Below, piece by piece: positions 33,896-45,449 of a stretch of DNA of 64,000 bases. Under the pieces are notes generated by a model. That model was not told where the DNA came from and did not search any database. It worked only from the letters and a program-made list of their open reading frames with translations. Within the stretch, counting starts at the first letter, position 1. Each line of letters starts with the position of its first letter. Origin of the DNA: Vicugna pacos. Taxonomy: Eukaryota; Chordata; Mammalia; Artiodactyla; Camelidae. Made by a program: the position numbers and the translations under genes. The stretch is from assembly GCF_048564905.1 (NCBI RefSeq), contig NC_133003.1, positions 11,943,832 through 12,007,831 on the forward strand, given 5' to 3'.

Positions 33896-34162
33896 ATGTG
33901 TGAGTTTAGGGTTCTGGATTCCAAGGGATTCGTCAGCCAGAAGGCTGCCTTCCTTCTTCAGTATCGCCACCTCCTCAATGTCAACGTGGTCCCCGAGCTC
34001 ACACTAGAAGTGTTCATTCAGCAGAAGGTTGGGCACAGAGTGGAAGTGAGGGAAGGAAGTACCGCTGTACTTCCTCAGCAAGTCTTTGCCTTGCAGGAAG
34101 ATGAGAAATACTTTGCTACCACGGAGACTTCAACACTTTCAAAGGCAGTATTTATGAAATAG
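33896..34162 (+). other. Unexplained open frame in a CpG-retaining block
   Basis: An 88-codon frame opens with ATG and ends TAG. Third positions are richer in G and C than flanking DNA, and CpGs are retained in an otherwise CpG-poor region (for example at about 33930, 33965 and 33985). Visible segments include LLQYRHLLNVNVVPELTLEV and HRVEVREGSTAVLPQQ. I cannot match it to a family. A 'tttag' that could be an acceptor lies at 33905-33909, but no clear donor follows. The other strand also has stop-free runs here, so the coding direction is uncertain. It could be a decayed processed pseudogene or exon, or chance. Confidence 0.2.
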
Positions 34163-34171
34163 CAAAGTGCA

Positions 34172-34262
34172 CACAGATCACCTGAAGATTTTGTTTAAAT
34201 GCACATTCTGGTTCAGATCCTAGGTGATTCCTGGTGCTAGTGGTCCAGGGACTACCATTCAA
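34172..34262 (-). mobile_element. MER5A-like hAT transposon fragment
   Basis: 'gatcacctgaagattttgtt', 'aaatgcacattctggttcag', then 'ctagtggtccagggactacc': the two ends of MER5A with the centre missing. It starts just past the end of the open frame above. Confidence 0.6.
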
Positions 34263-34649
34263 AATAGTGACATCTAAAGCTGCCCTGTCCAGTGTGGTAT
34301 ATGGTAGTTACTTGTCCCCTGGACCTCTCCGAATTCAGTTGTTCTAAAAGTATGCAATGCTCACAAGATTTTAAAGACTTATTACCAAAAAACTCCATGA
34401 ATGTAAAGTTTCTCATTAACAATTTTATATTGATTACATGTTAATAATGGTTTGGATATTTGGGGCTAAATAAAATATATTGTTAAAATGAATTATACTT
34501 TGTTTCTTCTTACAAGTTGTAATGTGGTACTGGGAAATTTTAAGTTCTGTACATGGCTTGTATTTATATTTCTATTGGTTAACATTACTCTAACACACTT
34601 TCACTTCCACTTCCTTAGTTATTGATAGCATTTGGCATGTTTTATCACA

Positions 34650-34826
34650 GTGGTTCTCAAAACTTTACTGTGCATCGCAGCCACCTGGTTAGCTGGGTAA
34701 AACAAAGATTGTTGGCTTACCCCAGACTGTGACTGAGGAGTTCTGGAGTAGGGACCAAGAATTGTTGTTCCTTACAAGTTCCCGAGTGATACTGAAACTT
34801 CCAGTGCATGGACTACACTTGGAGCG
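34650..34826 (-). mobile_element. MER5A-type hAT transposon
   Basis: The terminal motif 'cagtggttctcaaaacttta' opens the block, followed by 'cagccacctggttagctggg', 'accaagaattgttgttcctt', 'caagttcccgagtgatactg' and 'atggactacacttggag'. Nearly full length (about 175 bp), nonautonomous. Confidence 0.8.
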
Positions 34827-34829
34827 GCA

Positions 34830-35450
34830 AGGCCTGAAATTCTTTCCCGTCTCGCCTGTCCAGTAGCACCGAGCACGTGCTGCCCTCTGTTCTGCAGTCT
34901 AGTCCATGAATACATCCTCTGCCTGTCCTCCTGTTCACATCACTATCTGTTCACCTGGTGGTAAAAGCCCTTGAAATAGGTTGTGCCTGTTCTGCTCGGT
35001 ATCTCCAAAGCACCTAGTTAAATAATTGGCTTTTAAGTTGAAAGGAATTGGACTTAATGGAATTAGTGATCTCTCTTCCTTTAGTTCCCTTACTAGGAGC
35101 TCTGACAAGCACAAACTACTAAATCAGAAATGAAGTCAAACACGGATAAGGGTGGATCTGTCAGTCAATCTATTGATTTACTAATTATTAAGTAAATTGG
35201 GTTGAATTTTATTTCTATTCCTCTTCATCAGTTTAGCTCAGTGTAGATCTCTTAGCACTTCAGGTGCTGATGCTTAGGGTGATGAGTTAGCCCGGTTTCG
35301 GGTGGTAGGTATATAGCTAGCTGGAGTTCCAGGAAAACACCACCAAGTTCACCCATGACATTACAGCTAGGGTGTCTCAGGAGCCCAGACAGGAGACAGA
35401 CTTGCCTGATGTGCTGATTAAAGCCTTCCTACTCAAGTGTCCTCTCTCCT
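34830..35450. other. Unique stretch
   Basis: Nothing recognised between the two MER5A copies. Confidence 0.4.
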
Positions 35451-35454
35451 TAGA

Positions 35455-35592
35455 CCAGCGGCACCAGCATCACCTGGAAGTTTGTTCCAAATGCAGACTC
35501 TCAGGCCAACACCTGAACTTATGAATTAGAATCCACATTTTAACCAGAATCCCAGATGACACGTCGGCCCATTAAAGTTTGAGCAGCACTGG
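35455..35592 (+). mobile_element. MER5A-type hAT transposon
   Basis: 'accagcggcaccagcatcac', 'ctggaagtttgttccaaatg', 'gaattagaatccacatttta', and the terminal part 'cattaaagtttgagcagcac'. Opposite orientation to the copy at 34650. Confidence 0.78.
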
Positions 35593-35599
35593 GTTGAAA

Positions 35600-36620
35600 T
35601 GTAGAATCAGGTGTCGTGGAAGACTGAGGTTAGCTCTGGGCTTCTTTTCCTGCTTTCCCTAAGGGAAGTCTGGGTGTTTGGTCTAAGACAAGTCAGATGG
35701 CAGGATGAAGGCAGATGCCTCACACAGATGGAAATGCGTTTCCCTGGGATAAGCAGACCATAGCAGACTCCGCCAACTGCGACAGCCTTGTTCACAACGG
35801 GAGCAAATCCCTGGAAGATTTGCGGTGAGGGGAATTAGAGGAAAGAGGGACTTTCAGTGTGATGGTGAGGCTTTGGCTGTCAACCAGCAGGACGCTGCTG
35901 CTCCTTGACAGCTGAAAGGAAGCCTGGCCCCACCAGCCTACCTGTCTGTGGCCACCTGTCACTCAGGAGTGGGAAGCAGATTTCCTGCCAGGGAGGAGGT
36001 GCCATGGCATCACCTGTCTCCAAACTCATGGGTGTGAGCTCAGCAGAGTGTGGGACTGAGGTGGCAGGGGACGGGACTGAGGTGGTGGGGACAATGCCAT
36101 CCTGTGAACATTGCCTCCAGTTCATCTTCTTCTTAAGAAGAATGGGGCACATAAAGACCACCAGGAAGGTCAGAGCCACATTTACGAATCAACTCTAGCA
36201 ACTTACACAGCCCTGAGACCATGTCAAACATCTGTGTTGAATGTATTTTCTATAGTGGAGAATATCTAGCTGAAGTTTTGATGTTTATTGTTGTCTTAAT
36301 ACCACGTTGTGATTATTATATGTTTAGTGGAATAAAGCAATAAAAAATAAACGTAGAAAAGTAGATACATCATTGTGACCAGATTTCTTTTAAGTGAAAA
36401 AGACTTCACCAAAGCTATTTAAATATAATAAACATCTATAATTTAAAAACGTTAGAAACATGGAAAAATAAGTAAAGTAAGTAGCAATGATAGAAAATTT
36501 AAAACAAAAACAGGAGCTATACTTTAACAATATACATGAAAGTTACTGAGGAATTCTAGGGAGCATAAAAGTTATCCCTAATATGACTGATAGAAATACT
36601 CACTTTTATCTAGGTGCTTT
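35600..36620. other. Unique stretch with short tandem repeat
   Basis: No gene recognised. Overlapping open frames of 97 and 99 codons on opposite strands at 35880-36198 coincide with a GC-rich stop-poor part that includes the tandem repeat at 36052-36092. Confidence 0.45.
36052..36092. repeat. Imperfect 20-21-bp tandem duplication
   Basis: 'gggactgaggtggcaggggac' type unit at 36052-36072 is followed at once by a near copy at 36073-36092 that differs by one base and one missing base. Confidence 0.85.
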
Positions 36621-36624
36621 TGGA

Positions 36625-36775
36625 ACATTTATTCATTTACATGTGTTCATCCAATCATGTGTTCATTTATTCAGCAACCATTCACTGAGCCCCGTCAGTG
36701 GGCCAGTTCCGTCACTAAGTGTTTTGAATGTATCAGAGAACAAGACAAATAAAGCAACTGTCCTACATTTGCTGG
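36625..36775 (-). repeat. L2 3' end, antisense
   Basis: 'ttcatttattcagcaaccat', 'tcactgagccccgtcagtgg', then 'gaacaagacaaataaagcaa' is the antisense L2 tail. Confidence 0.6.
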
Positions 36776-36869
36776 GAAACCACTAATACTTAAGTAAACA
36801 ACAAATAAAGAATAATAACAGCCTGTTGACAGATGAGAGTGGAGGGAAATAAATGTGTACCTACTAGCT

Positions 36870-37345
36870 ATTGCTGCTTACCGAGTCATGCCGAAATGAG
36901 TTAATGTATCCGTACAACTGAGTCACTATGCTGTACACTAGAAATTAACATAATGTTATAAACCAACTATACTTAAATTAAAAAAAAAAACTAGCACAAT
37001 CGTTGAGCTCACAATTCTGGAGTTTGTCAGTCTGTGCTGGGATCAACCGGGTGGTTCTGTTCATCTGGTCAGGCTCCAGTGATCTGGGCCAGGTCTCACC
37101 CGTGCTTCCACAGACAGCTACTAGATCAGCCTAGGGCTGGCGGCTGTAAAGCGGTTCAGCTGGGAAGGCTCGTCTCTGCTCCACAGTTCTCATCCCCTAG
37201 GCGACTTTGGGCTTGTTCATTTGGTGATGGTGTAGGGGTCTCACAAGGGAGGATGGAAATACATAATGCCTTTTGAGGCCCAGCCTTGAAACCCAATAGA
37301 TTCAAACTCTTGCTGGAAAGAGCTACTAAGAATTGAGGCCACTTC
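36870..37345 (-). mobile_element. MaLR-like LTR, antisense, interrupted by L1
   Basis: 'ctactagctattgctgctta' before the L1 tail and 'gagctcacaattctggagtt', 'ggtggttctgttcatctggt' after it resemble an antisense MLT1-group LTR. The L1 3' end at 36895-36992 sits inside. Old fossil; subfamily not assigned. Confidence 0.45.
36895..36992 (+). mobile_element. L1 3' end (cetartiodactyl type)
   Basis: 'caactgagtcactatgctgt', 'acactagaaattaacataat' and 'aaaccaactatacttaaatt' followed by an A11 tail (36980-36990): the same 3' UTR as at 4350-4563 but on the plus strand. Target duplications were not clear. Confidence 0.8.
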
Positions 37346-37349
37346 TGTA

Positions 37350-37905
37350 ATCAAGCACAGAATAGAGCACCCAGGACTGAGCGCCAAAGCACTGCAGTGT
37401 TTGGAGCTTGGCTAAGTAAAGAGCCAGGAAGGAAACCAGCAGAGTCTGATGTTCTAGGAGTCCCGGGAGGGGAGCAAGAGATAAAAGGCTTGACACTAAT
37501 GAGATAGATACTTGGAATACAGATGAGGAACCCCAAATAAATGATAACTTTTATGGGCTATAGAGTATAAAATTATATGAATTATAAAATGGTGGAAGAG
37601 TATCCCAGAGTTTGCTAAAATTACTAAGAAGTAAAAATTCATTGATCCTTCTGGTCTTTTCATTTTTCACCAAATCACCTGCATGGAAGCTGTGAATTAG
37701 TTACGTTCTTGTATTTTGTGCGGCTTATCAAAAAGGAATCCCTATAGGGACCCAAAGGAGAAGAGTGTGTTCCAGAGTGTCCAAGAGGAAAAAAAGGCAG
37801 GAAGGAAAATAAAAAGCTTATTCAACTTGATTGCTTATCTATAGATCTAACTCAAGAACTTAAGAATAAAATGTATTAGACTACATCCAAAAGTTTCAAT
37901 TTGTC
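37350..37905. other. Unique stretch
   Basis: Nothing recognised. Confidence 0.4.
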
Positions 37906-37909
37906 ATTT

Positions 37910-38010
37910 CCTTTATATATTATGTATTTGTATATGTACACACAGAATATATAATACCTACTTATATATGCATGATATGACATGTATATATACACACATG
38001 TGCATATTTT
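37910..38010. repeat. AT-rich imperfect (TA)n(CA)n tract
   Basis: TATATATTATG, GTATATGTACACAC and ACATGTATATATACACAC motifs form an old degenerate microsatellite. Confidence 0.75.
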
Positions 38011-38089
38011 TCAATGTATATAATTCATTTTGGGAAAATGTACTGTTACTCAAAGCCTTTTGCTGGAATATTCCTGCGAAATAACACCA

Positions 38090-38320
38090 TAGATCGGCCC
38101 AGTGTTGCCCAGTGGCTCAGAGCAGTTAGAGACATGTCTCCAATACCTTCTGGCTGGGTGACCTCCATCAGGTTATTAGACTCCTTTGAGCCTCATTTCC
38201 TTATTTTTTTTTTAAGGGATAGACATAATACTCAGTTCAAATGAATGTTGTGAGAATTAAATTATGAAAATAATATCTGGCACATAACAAGCCCTCAGTA
38301 AATATTAGCTATTATGAGAG
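38090..38320 (+). repeat. MIR SINE, nearly full length
   Basis: All MIR parts are in order: 'gtggctcagagcagttagag' head, 'tggctgggtgacctccatca', 'gagcctcatttccttatttt', 'gttgtgagaattaaattatg', and the tail 'ccctcagtaaatattagcta'. Confidence 0.88.
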
Positions 38321-38324
38321 GGAA

Positions 38325-38630
38325 GAAAGAAATGGCATGGTCAGAGTCAGTGTCTCGTCTTGGGTAGATATTGGTGTCTGCACCTGCTGTCTCAGACTTG
38401 CTAGCAGTCTGAGCTGGATTAGTAATTATAGCTCATCCAGCTCATCCCCATCATCTTACCTTTGCACAAACTGGAGCCTACAAGTGATGGGGCTGGAAGC
38501 ACTTAGGTCTCATGTATTTAGTCTCCTACTCATAGGACTCTAGGAATTTAAAGACACAGAAGTCATTCTCATGCATAGAATTAGTGTGTTCCTTGATTTT
38601 CTCCTTAATTCTCCAAACATCTTGAATATT
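38325..38630. other. Unique stretch
   Basis: Nothing recognised. Confidence 0.4.
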
Positions 38631-38645
38631 ACTAAATATACTTTT

Positions 38646-38780
38646 TTATTTTAATTTTTTGGGGGGAAGTAATTAGGTTTTTATTTATTTATTTTCATGG
38701 AGGTACTGGGGATGGAACGCAGGGCCTTGTGCAGGCTAAGCACAGGCTATACCTCTGAGCTATGTCCCCCCGCCCCCTCC
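38646..38780 (-). mobile_element. Camelid Vic-type SINE with 15-bp target duplications
   Basis: Minus strand: GGGGGGACATAGCTCAGAGG head, tRNA-Ala-like middle shortened around the A box to anticodon region, GGTACCTCC-like end of the tRNA part (plus 'ggaggtactggggatgg'), then an A-rich tail with a CTTCCCCCC box. Direct repeats 'actaaatatactttt' (38631-38645) and 'actgaatatactttt' (38781-38795) match at 14 of 15 positions. tRNA-derived SINEs of this type are moved by L1 proteins. Confidence 0.92.
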
Positions 38781-38799
38781 ACTGAATATACTTTTGAAG

Positions 38800-39335
38800 T
38801 CGAACACTGCAGTGTTACTCCTGAGTTACTTGTAATCCTTACAGCGTGTTGCCCTTTAACTTGAACTGAATGTCAATTTCAGTAGAACACCCTTCATTTT
38901 TGTAAGGGGAACTTTGCTCTCATTGTCAAAGAGTTTTCACTGGAAATGGATGCTAAATATTTTAGCCTATCTAGACTGGATCGTTTGATCTGTCATCTGT
39001 CTTCTGTAACTCTTACCTCTTTTCTAATTCTTATTCTTTAGCTTTCTCCATCAAATTCTATGATACTGCCTCGTTTGTCTTTCATTCCAGTAATGCAATT
39101 TTCTGTAGTATGAAGTCTGCAGTGCTATATCCCCAGCCTCACTTTAAATTCAGCTCTCAGGTTTTTCTTTTCCTTGTACATATACTGACAACAGGTTATT
39201 TTTAACTACCCGCCTTGGCTTTGTAAATACGTGAATCTTTTTAACTGACATTCTGAGAATACAATTAAAAGTCCTTAAAGTTGTCTCCCTTTTATTTCCT
39301 GTAAACTTTTGCTATTCACTCCTAGTCTTACTGCT
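38800..39335. other. Unassigned T-rich stretch
   Basis: Possibly more of the antisense L1 that follows; not assignable by eye. Confidence 0.35.
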
Positions 39336-39339
39336 TTGT

Positions 39340-39520
39340 TGCAGAGAAAATGGCCTTCACATTTTCTAGTTCTTGGAATTTATTGAGATGTTCCTGTGGT
39401 CTCTTATATAATTGGTTTATGTCCATGTTCTAAGAAAATTACCAAATAATTTTTTATTCTGCATGTAGAAAATCTGTTTAACCATTGAATTATTACTATT
39501 GCCTACCTTATTACAGAAAA
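39340..39520 (-). mobile_element. Old L1 ORF2 fragment, antisense
   Basis: 'ctagttcttggaatttattg', 'agatgttcctgtggtctctt', 'tataattggtttatgtccat' and 'ttattctgcatgtagaaaat' correspond to antisense L1 ORF2. Strongly diverged and short. Confidence 0.5.
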
Positions 39521-39524
39521 GCTC

Positions 39525-40180
39525 TATATTTACTTCACTTTTAAATTTTTAAAAGATTAAGATTTATGTTAAAAAGCTACCACAATTGTTATAAATTTGT
39601 TCAGTTCTCCAGTGTTTGTTTTTTCTTTTATATTGTTTTCCAACTGTCATAGAATCACTATGCATTCTGTTCTTTATCCAAGCTCTTGTTTCACATAATA
39701 TATTTATTCAGTTTACTCTTATACTAATATGAAAGCACTTTCTCATCTTCACATTTTCTAATTCTTTCAATTTAAACTTTGAGTGTCAAATGTGTCCTCT
39801 TTCAGCGCTACCTAGTGGAGCTTGTCTGATGAAGTGGGGCCACACAGAGCTCAGGAGACTTGTCACTGGCTCACCTTCACCTTCAGTCTCACAGGCTCAC
39901 CCGCTCATTGCTTTAGCTGATCTCCTTTTGCAAACTAGACCTGCTGTGTATCATTTCTTGGTTAAGTTACACAGCAGTCTAATTAATTAATTTATGAAGA
40001 AATTTTTCTTTTCCGTTAAGTCTTAAGATAATGGACTTTTAAAGATTGGTCTATCTAAAAATTAGCTTCTAAGAAAGACATTAGTATAACTGTAATGAAT
40101 TGATAGATCTATCAGATTTTCTTATTAAATGTGCTGGGGACTGTTGGATATGCAGGAAAAAGTACAGAGGACCTCTTCAA
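39525..40180. other. Unique stretch
   Basis: Nothing recognised. Confidence 0.4.
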
Positions 40181-40184
40181 AAAT

Positions 40185-40275
40185 TTCTCCTGTGTGACCT
40201 TGGGCAAATGCTGTGAACTGTCAGAGACTTAGTACCTCATCTCCCAAATGAAGCCATTTGGTCTACCTTAACTAT
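40185..40275 (+). repeat. MIR SINE fragment
   Basis: 'cctgtgtgaccttgggcaaa' followed by 'cttagtacctcatctcccaa' is the sense MIR core. Confidence 0.65.
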
Positions 40276-40609
40276 AAAATACTCCTTCCCACTTGGAGGT
40301 TTTATAACTGTAGCTCTAAAAATAAGGCAGATCCAAGTCCTCAACTAGGACACAAGCATTTGGGAAAAAATTCACAAACTCTTAGAAACATAGTTTAGAA
40401 TTTAGTCTGGTTTATGGACAAAAGAGGTGATAAATAAATGATAAATGATAGCCTGCTATTGAACTGGCTTTTTTTTCCCTGTGCGCTTGGTTGTTTTTTA
40501 AACACCTACAGAAGTCCAATGTGATGAGTCCAGTAACTAAAGGCATTTCTCTCATGGAAAATATGTATTTCTAAGCTCTACTCAGTGCCTAATGCATTTT
40601 TTCATGTAC

Positions 40610-40710
40610 TCAATAAATATTAAGGGATCACTGACTCTTAACTAGAACTGTGTGCTAGGCACTGTGCAGTGATACAGAAATGAATGAGCCATGAGTCCCT
40701 GGATCCACCT
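40610..40710 (-). repeat. L2 3' end, antisense
   Basis: 'tgtactcaataaatattaag' and 'gtgtgctaggcactgtgcag' then 'gatacagaaatgaatgagcc' follow the antisense L2 tail. Confidence 0.55.
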
Positions 40711-40714
40711 GCTT

Positions 40715-42770
40715 GATAATTATCACTGTGGTTTCATGACTCTGAGAGCAAAGGAAAGGACTTGGATTTTGGCTCTAAAATGATATATAGTGATAACTAA
40801 CAGGTGGTTCATTAAACACTCATTCTATAGGGTGTTATAGGTGTTATGTAAGTTTATTATGTAAATGTGTATGTGTATATACATATTTTTGATATGATAA
40901 TATTTCTTTTAATCTCCAAGAAAAGATAAAGCATTTAAATATTTTCCAAGTAAATTGTTTTATTTTTGTGTTTGCTCATTTGGCAGAACATCTCGATGGA
41001 CACATGTTACATGGGGAAATCTCTAGCATGTGCTTAGTAGGAGCACAAGTGTAAAAGCAGATGAATTCAACACCCTGCAAAACGTTCAGGCTAAATGCTG
41101 AAGAGCCTCATTTAAACAGACGAAGAAACAAGATCAAGAAATAACTGTTTAAGGTAAGGAGAAATGACTTTTGAATGATTTATTCTTTCAATGATTGGTA
41201 CCTTAGCTCCCTATGGCTATGGACTAAGTGTTTAGACTCAGGACCCCTACACATAAATTCTTCTCTGAGTGTGTCACTGATAATTCTGTCAGAAAGCAAT
41301 TTAGTATCATATTATTTTGCTCTATCTGCAAAGCAGACTAGAAATAGACCCAGAAGATGTCTATTGTATCATGTTTCACATCCATCGTCAAAGTAACTCT
41401 AAGTAAAGTCATGGAAAGAACCTGAACTGAGAAGATAGAAGTTATTTGAAAAACCTTTAGATTCTGAGGAAAAGCTTTCCTAGCTATGGGCTTTTTATGT
41501 TTTCATCCATGATAGCAATCCCTAGGTGTGCCATTGGCCCACGCGATACATATAACCCAACATGCAGCTGCAAAGTGCGGGAGGGGCCAGGAGGGGGAGC
41601 AGAAGCTAAGATCTTGCAGCCAGGATCCCCCTAAAATCAATGGTAAAATGATTAATGCTGATGACATATGGAGAAGTAAACAAGGCCTGACAGAGAACAC
41701 TGCCAATGGGTACCCGAGGATGAAGAATGAGGACTTCCAGGATAAAGTATAGAACAATAATCGGGGGAAATCTGCATGTGCAATTTATTAAGCTGGGGAA
41801 ACTGTAATCTGAGATAAACAGTTTCTCAAATAGAAATTGAAAGTGGTGGGTACCAGACAATGATGCTTCAGTGGGTCACTATTATGGGAAAAGAATGAGA
41901 CTGGATCAGTTCATGTGTCGATTATCCATGGAATTCACAGACACAGGCTATGGTTTGCAATTAAATAGCCATCCTGTGGTAAAAACTCAGTGATGCTTTT
42001 GTTCCTGTGCTTTTCTTTTTCCCTTTTTAAAATTTTTCCTCCCTTGGGAAGTACAGGATAGATCTAGGTAACATGACTGTTGAACGCCAGATATTTTAAG
42101 CTTTCTCCATAGTTTTTTGGTCCTACAAAGAGTAAGGTATGAAGGATAGACACAGGATGGCGTCTGCTTCATTCTGCACAAAATCCTTTTAAATTTTCCA
42201 AATCCTGGTCTGGAAATACTTTCCTGTGGAAAATACCAGGAGGGAAAAAAGGAAAGAAACCCTAGGGACAAATAAAGGATGAGATGGATAATGACAATTT
42301 TAAAATTTTGATGTGTTTCCCCCTTCAGAGGTTACATACTCTCATGCTCACTGTCCATTACAAATATGTCTTGGCCTCTAAATAAATGAGTCAGTGCCAT
42401 CTGCGTGTGCCACTTCCTCACAGTTTAGCTGTAAATAGATTGATTCATGAATAAAATTACACATTTTATATTGCATGAAGTAAATCTGATTATAGTCTTA
42501 GCGTCACACAGAACTTTCTTCAGAAAGGAGTTTTAAAAAATTTCTCTGCAGAATTTATCAAATAATTATCAAACTCTTTTGTCCCTCCACAAACTATCTA
42601 AACATTGAAACCCTTATTCTTCCTGGTACATGTATGATACTTAATACAATTAAGTTTGTTTACTGTTGTTTCCCCATCTCAGGGAACAGAAAGCAAAAAC
42701 ATACAAAAAGATTCTCTGAGACAAGAATTACATTCTTACTATAATGTCAACTTTTGCATGATCTTTTAGA
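40715..42770. other. Unique stretch, no gene seen
   Basis: About 2 kb with no recognised repeat. Open frames at 41503-41860 lie on both strands and overlap, arguing against coding. Confidence 0.5.
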
Positions 42771-42772
42771 AG

Positions 42773-43284
42773 TGTGGTTTTATTACCAAGTTCAGGCTGT
42801 TAGTGCTCCCCAGGAAGACAGGTGAATAAACAGAGAAACGAGGTGTTGGGGCAAGGAATAGTGACCTTATTTGGAAAGCCAGCAGACTGAGAAAATGGTG
42901 GACTAGTGTTCCAAAGAACTATCTTACCTGGGCTACAATTCAGGCTTCCTTTATCCTAAAAGGAGAAGGGGTGTTGCAGACTCCTGAGTGCTAGGATTCT
43001 TTGTCCTTGCTGCTCTGGTCACAATGTTCCTAAGAACAAGACAGTTGTTATTTTCTGTCTGTAATGTTTTTATCGCTATATGATTAGAACAGTGTTTTAC
43101 TTTTAAAGCTCAAGCCTGGGAGGCACAGCCTTGAAAATGGGCTATGCTGTATGTTTCAGGCTATAGGCAATGCTCTTTTACAAAGGTGCAGGGCCAGCAT
43201 GACTAAGCACGGGCAACAGAGCACAGAGGTCAGAGCCAAAGGAGTAGATCCAATGTGGAGTCCAGTTTGTTCTTCTCTGTTACA
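42773..43284 (-). mobile_element. Solo LTR (cetartiodactyl ERV type), antisense
   Basis: The block starts TG and ends ACA on the plus strand (TGTAACAGAGAAG on its own strand), about 510 bp. I recognise phrases such as 'gttagtgctccccaggaaga', 'gaaacgaggtgttggggcaa' and 'aaagccagcagactgagaaa' as an LTR seen in cetartiodactyl genomes. No clear target duplication with these ends, and no retroviral genes recognised in the flanks. Fossil. Confidence 0.55.
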
Positions 43285-43289
43285 GTTTT

Positions 43290-43555
43290 ATTATCAGGTG
43301 TTAATGTATCTTGAGTTAGTGAATGATACCAGAGGAAACTACTAAGGGTAGGGTGTTCAGTAGTCTGAACCACTGCCTTCCGCACGTCCCCACACCTTCC
43401 CACACTGACCACCATCAGGGCTGCTCTGTTGGGAATACTGTCGCGCTGAGCAAACCCATTGGTCTTGACTGCAGCATAGTATAGCATTAGGTTTCAAAAG
43501 CTTGAAAAACATGGTGGATAAAAAGGAAGCATGTATCTTTGCCAGTTCGCTCTCT
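43290..43555. other. Short stretch, origin unclear
   Basis: A minus-strand open frame of 85 codons (43230-43487) crosses the LTR edge. It may be residual retroviral sequence or unique DNA; not assignable. Confidence 0.3.
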
Positions 43556-43559
43556 TTCT

Positions 43560-43712
43560 GAGTTCATGACTTAGAGTCTAAGTTTCGTCATCTGCAAATG
43601 AGACAACCCTTTTTTTCTCTAAAGAGTTTTTTGAAAATTAAGGAGTCAGAGCATTTACACATGCTTACTCTAGGACCTGGGACAGAGTAACTGGTTAGTA
43701 GCTGTTGCTTGA
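43560..43712 (+). repeat. MIR SINE
   Basis: 'gagtctaagtttcgtcatct', 'gcaaatgagacaaccctttt' and 'gacctgggacagagtaactg' show the sense core and tail. Confidence 0.6.
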
Positions 43713-43714
43713 CT

Positions 43715-45420
43715 TAATGTCTACAGGAAAATTTGGTATCACTGGCCAACATGGTTATTCTTTAAAACATCTTTGTTTCATTTTACAAGTGGCAAAATTA
43801 TGTCATAGGAAAATTGGTAGATGGAAAATAATACCAAAAAAAGCCCCTTGTGATATATTCCATAACACATATAAATTTCTAGAGCATTTTTTCTAGTCTT
43901 TCTTTATTATTGCATGTTGTTTCATTTCTTCTTGGTAATCATTCTGTATACACAATTGGCATACTCCTTTTTCATACTGTTTTCTGTATTATTTCATAAC
44001 CACAAAATTTTAATACCCATAGAAAACTTCATACCAGGAAAATACATTCAATATTTTAAAATTTTTCTTATTTTTGAAATTTCAAAACCTTATGTAAAAC
44101 AAATGCACTTGTAACAATTACCCTTATGTGTCAATTAAAATGCATTATTAATTTACTCTGTGCATGGAGTATTATATCACATCCTTACTACAGAACTTTG
44201 TTTTTTAGTTTATCTTTTCAGCATGGGGCAATTACTAAGTTACCTAGAGTTCAAAATATGTTATGTTTGAAATATCTTTCAGCTAGTACAAATGCTATAT
44301 ACCAAAAAGATAGCAGAGTCCCAGATACACTAACAAATGCATTGTATATGGAAAAGTTGGATTTTTCCTAGAATAACAGACTCATCAGCCTGGTTATCTG
44401 AAAACGTAAACCAATCAAAAATAGTTGCTGAGTACAGTATATTTTCTAGCAGATTTTTTTCCTTGATAAAAGGTTTTGAGAAATCTTTTGATCAAAGAAA
44501 ATTTTATTTCTCCTCCTGTTCTTGTTATACACTAATCATTGAAGAAATTCTTCATCTAAGATCCATAGACCATGCTAGGGCCAGGAGGGAGTTATGAATG
44601 GACATTGCTTAAAATTATGTGCCAAATCTAGGATTTTTAGACCCATGTGTATTGGTCTTGGGAGAGGAACTGGACTTTCTTCATAGGATTTAGTGCTGAA
44701 TTTGGTGATATCTCAGTTTTCTTCCAACTATAAAGGAGTGTGGTTTTTAATGGTCTACTGGCTCACTCTTGTGATTGGAAATCCTTGCTCCCATGCTGAG
44801 CCCAGTCCTACTTTTCCATTTCCTTCTAAATCCTGCAGGAAAAGAATTGAGTAGGCTGCAGGAGGAGAATCTGAGTATGGAAATGACAGCTGGTGGCATC
44901 TCCCTCATATCATTAAGATATAAATGAGAGGGGTTTGAAGTGGGCTGCTGGAAAACCAATAAACAAACCCCAAACCAATTTGTTCCCCAGTGGCAGAATG
45001 TCCAGGTCACACGCTGCTGTTTGGTTTCCCCTTCCTTAAACAACAACAGTGTGGTTCTCTTTGGAGGGGTTCACAGATTCTGAAAATGGAGGGAACGTGC
45101 CTAGTTATCCAACCTTGTGTTCTCTTCTTTAAACTCACAAATAGCCTTCAAATGTTCTACCACTCAGAGAATTGAACCCAGACCAACACATTGAAAATAC
45201 TCCACATTTCGTGTCCTCTGTTTTTTAACATATTAATATCCGTGCATGTACCTGAATTCTTTCATGTCTTTTCTGTTTCATAGGATTAAAAATGTTTAAA
45301 TTCCTGAGTACAGAAGGCTGTTTTCTAAAAGTCAGAGATTTTGTGCTATATTTCTAGAATGTACAATCAGATCCAGGGAACATCAATTTTTATTTTGGTG
45401 CCTAAAATTTCTAAAACTTT
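43715..45420. other. Unique AT-rich stretch, no gene seen
   Basis: No repeat family recognised. Several short plus-strand frames (43705-44597) are low-complexity or AT-rich and lack any family motif. Confidence 0.45.
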
Positions 45421-45422
45421 TC

Positions 45423-45436
45423 AAAAAAAAAAAAAA
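45423..45436. repeat. Poly-A run
   Basis: A run of about 13 A, directly before the MIR that follows. Confidence 0.9.
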
Positions 45437-45449
45437 CCTAACTCATGCA

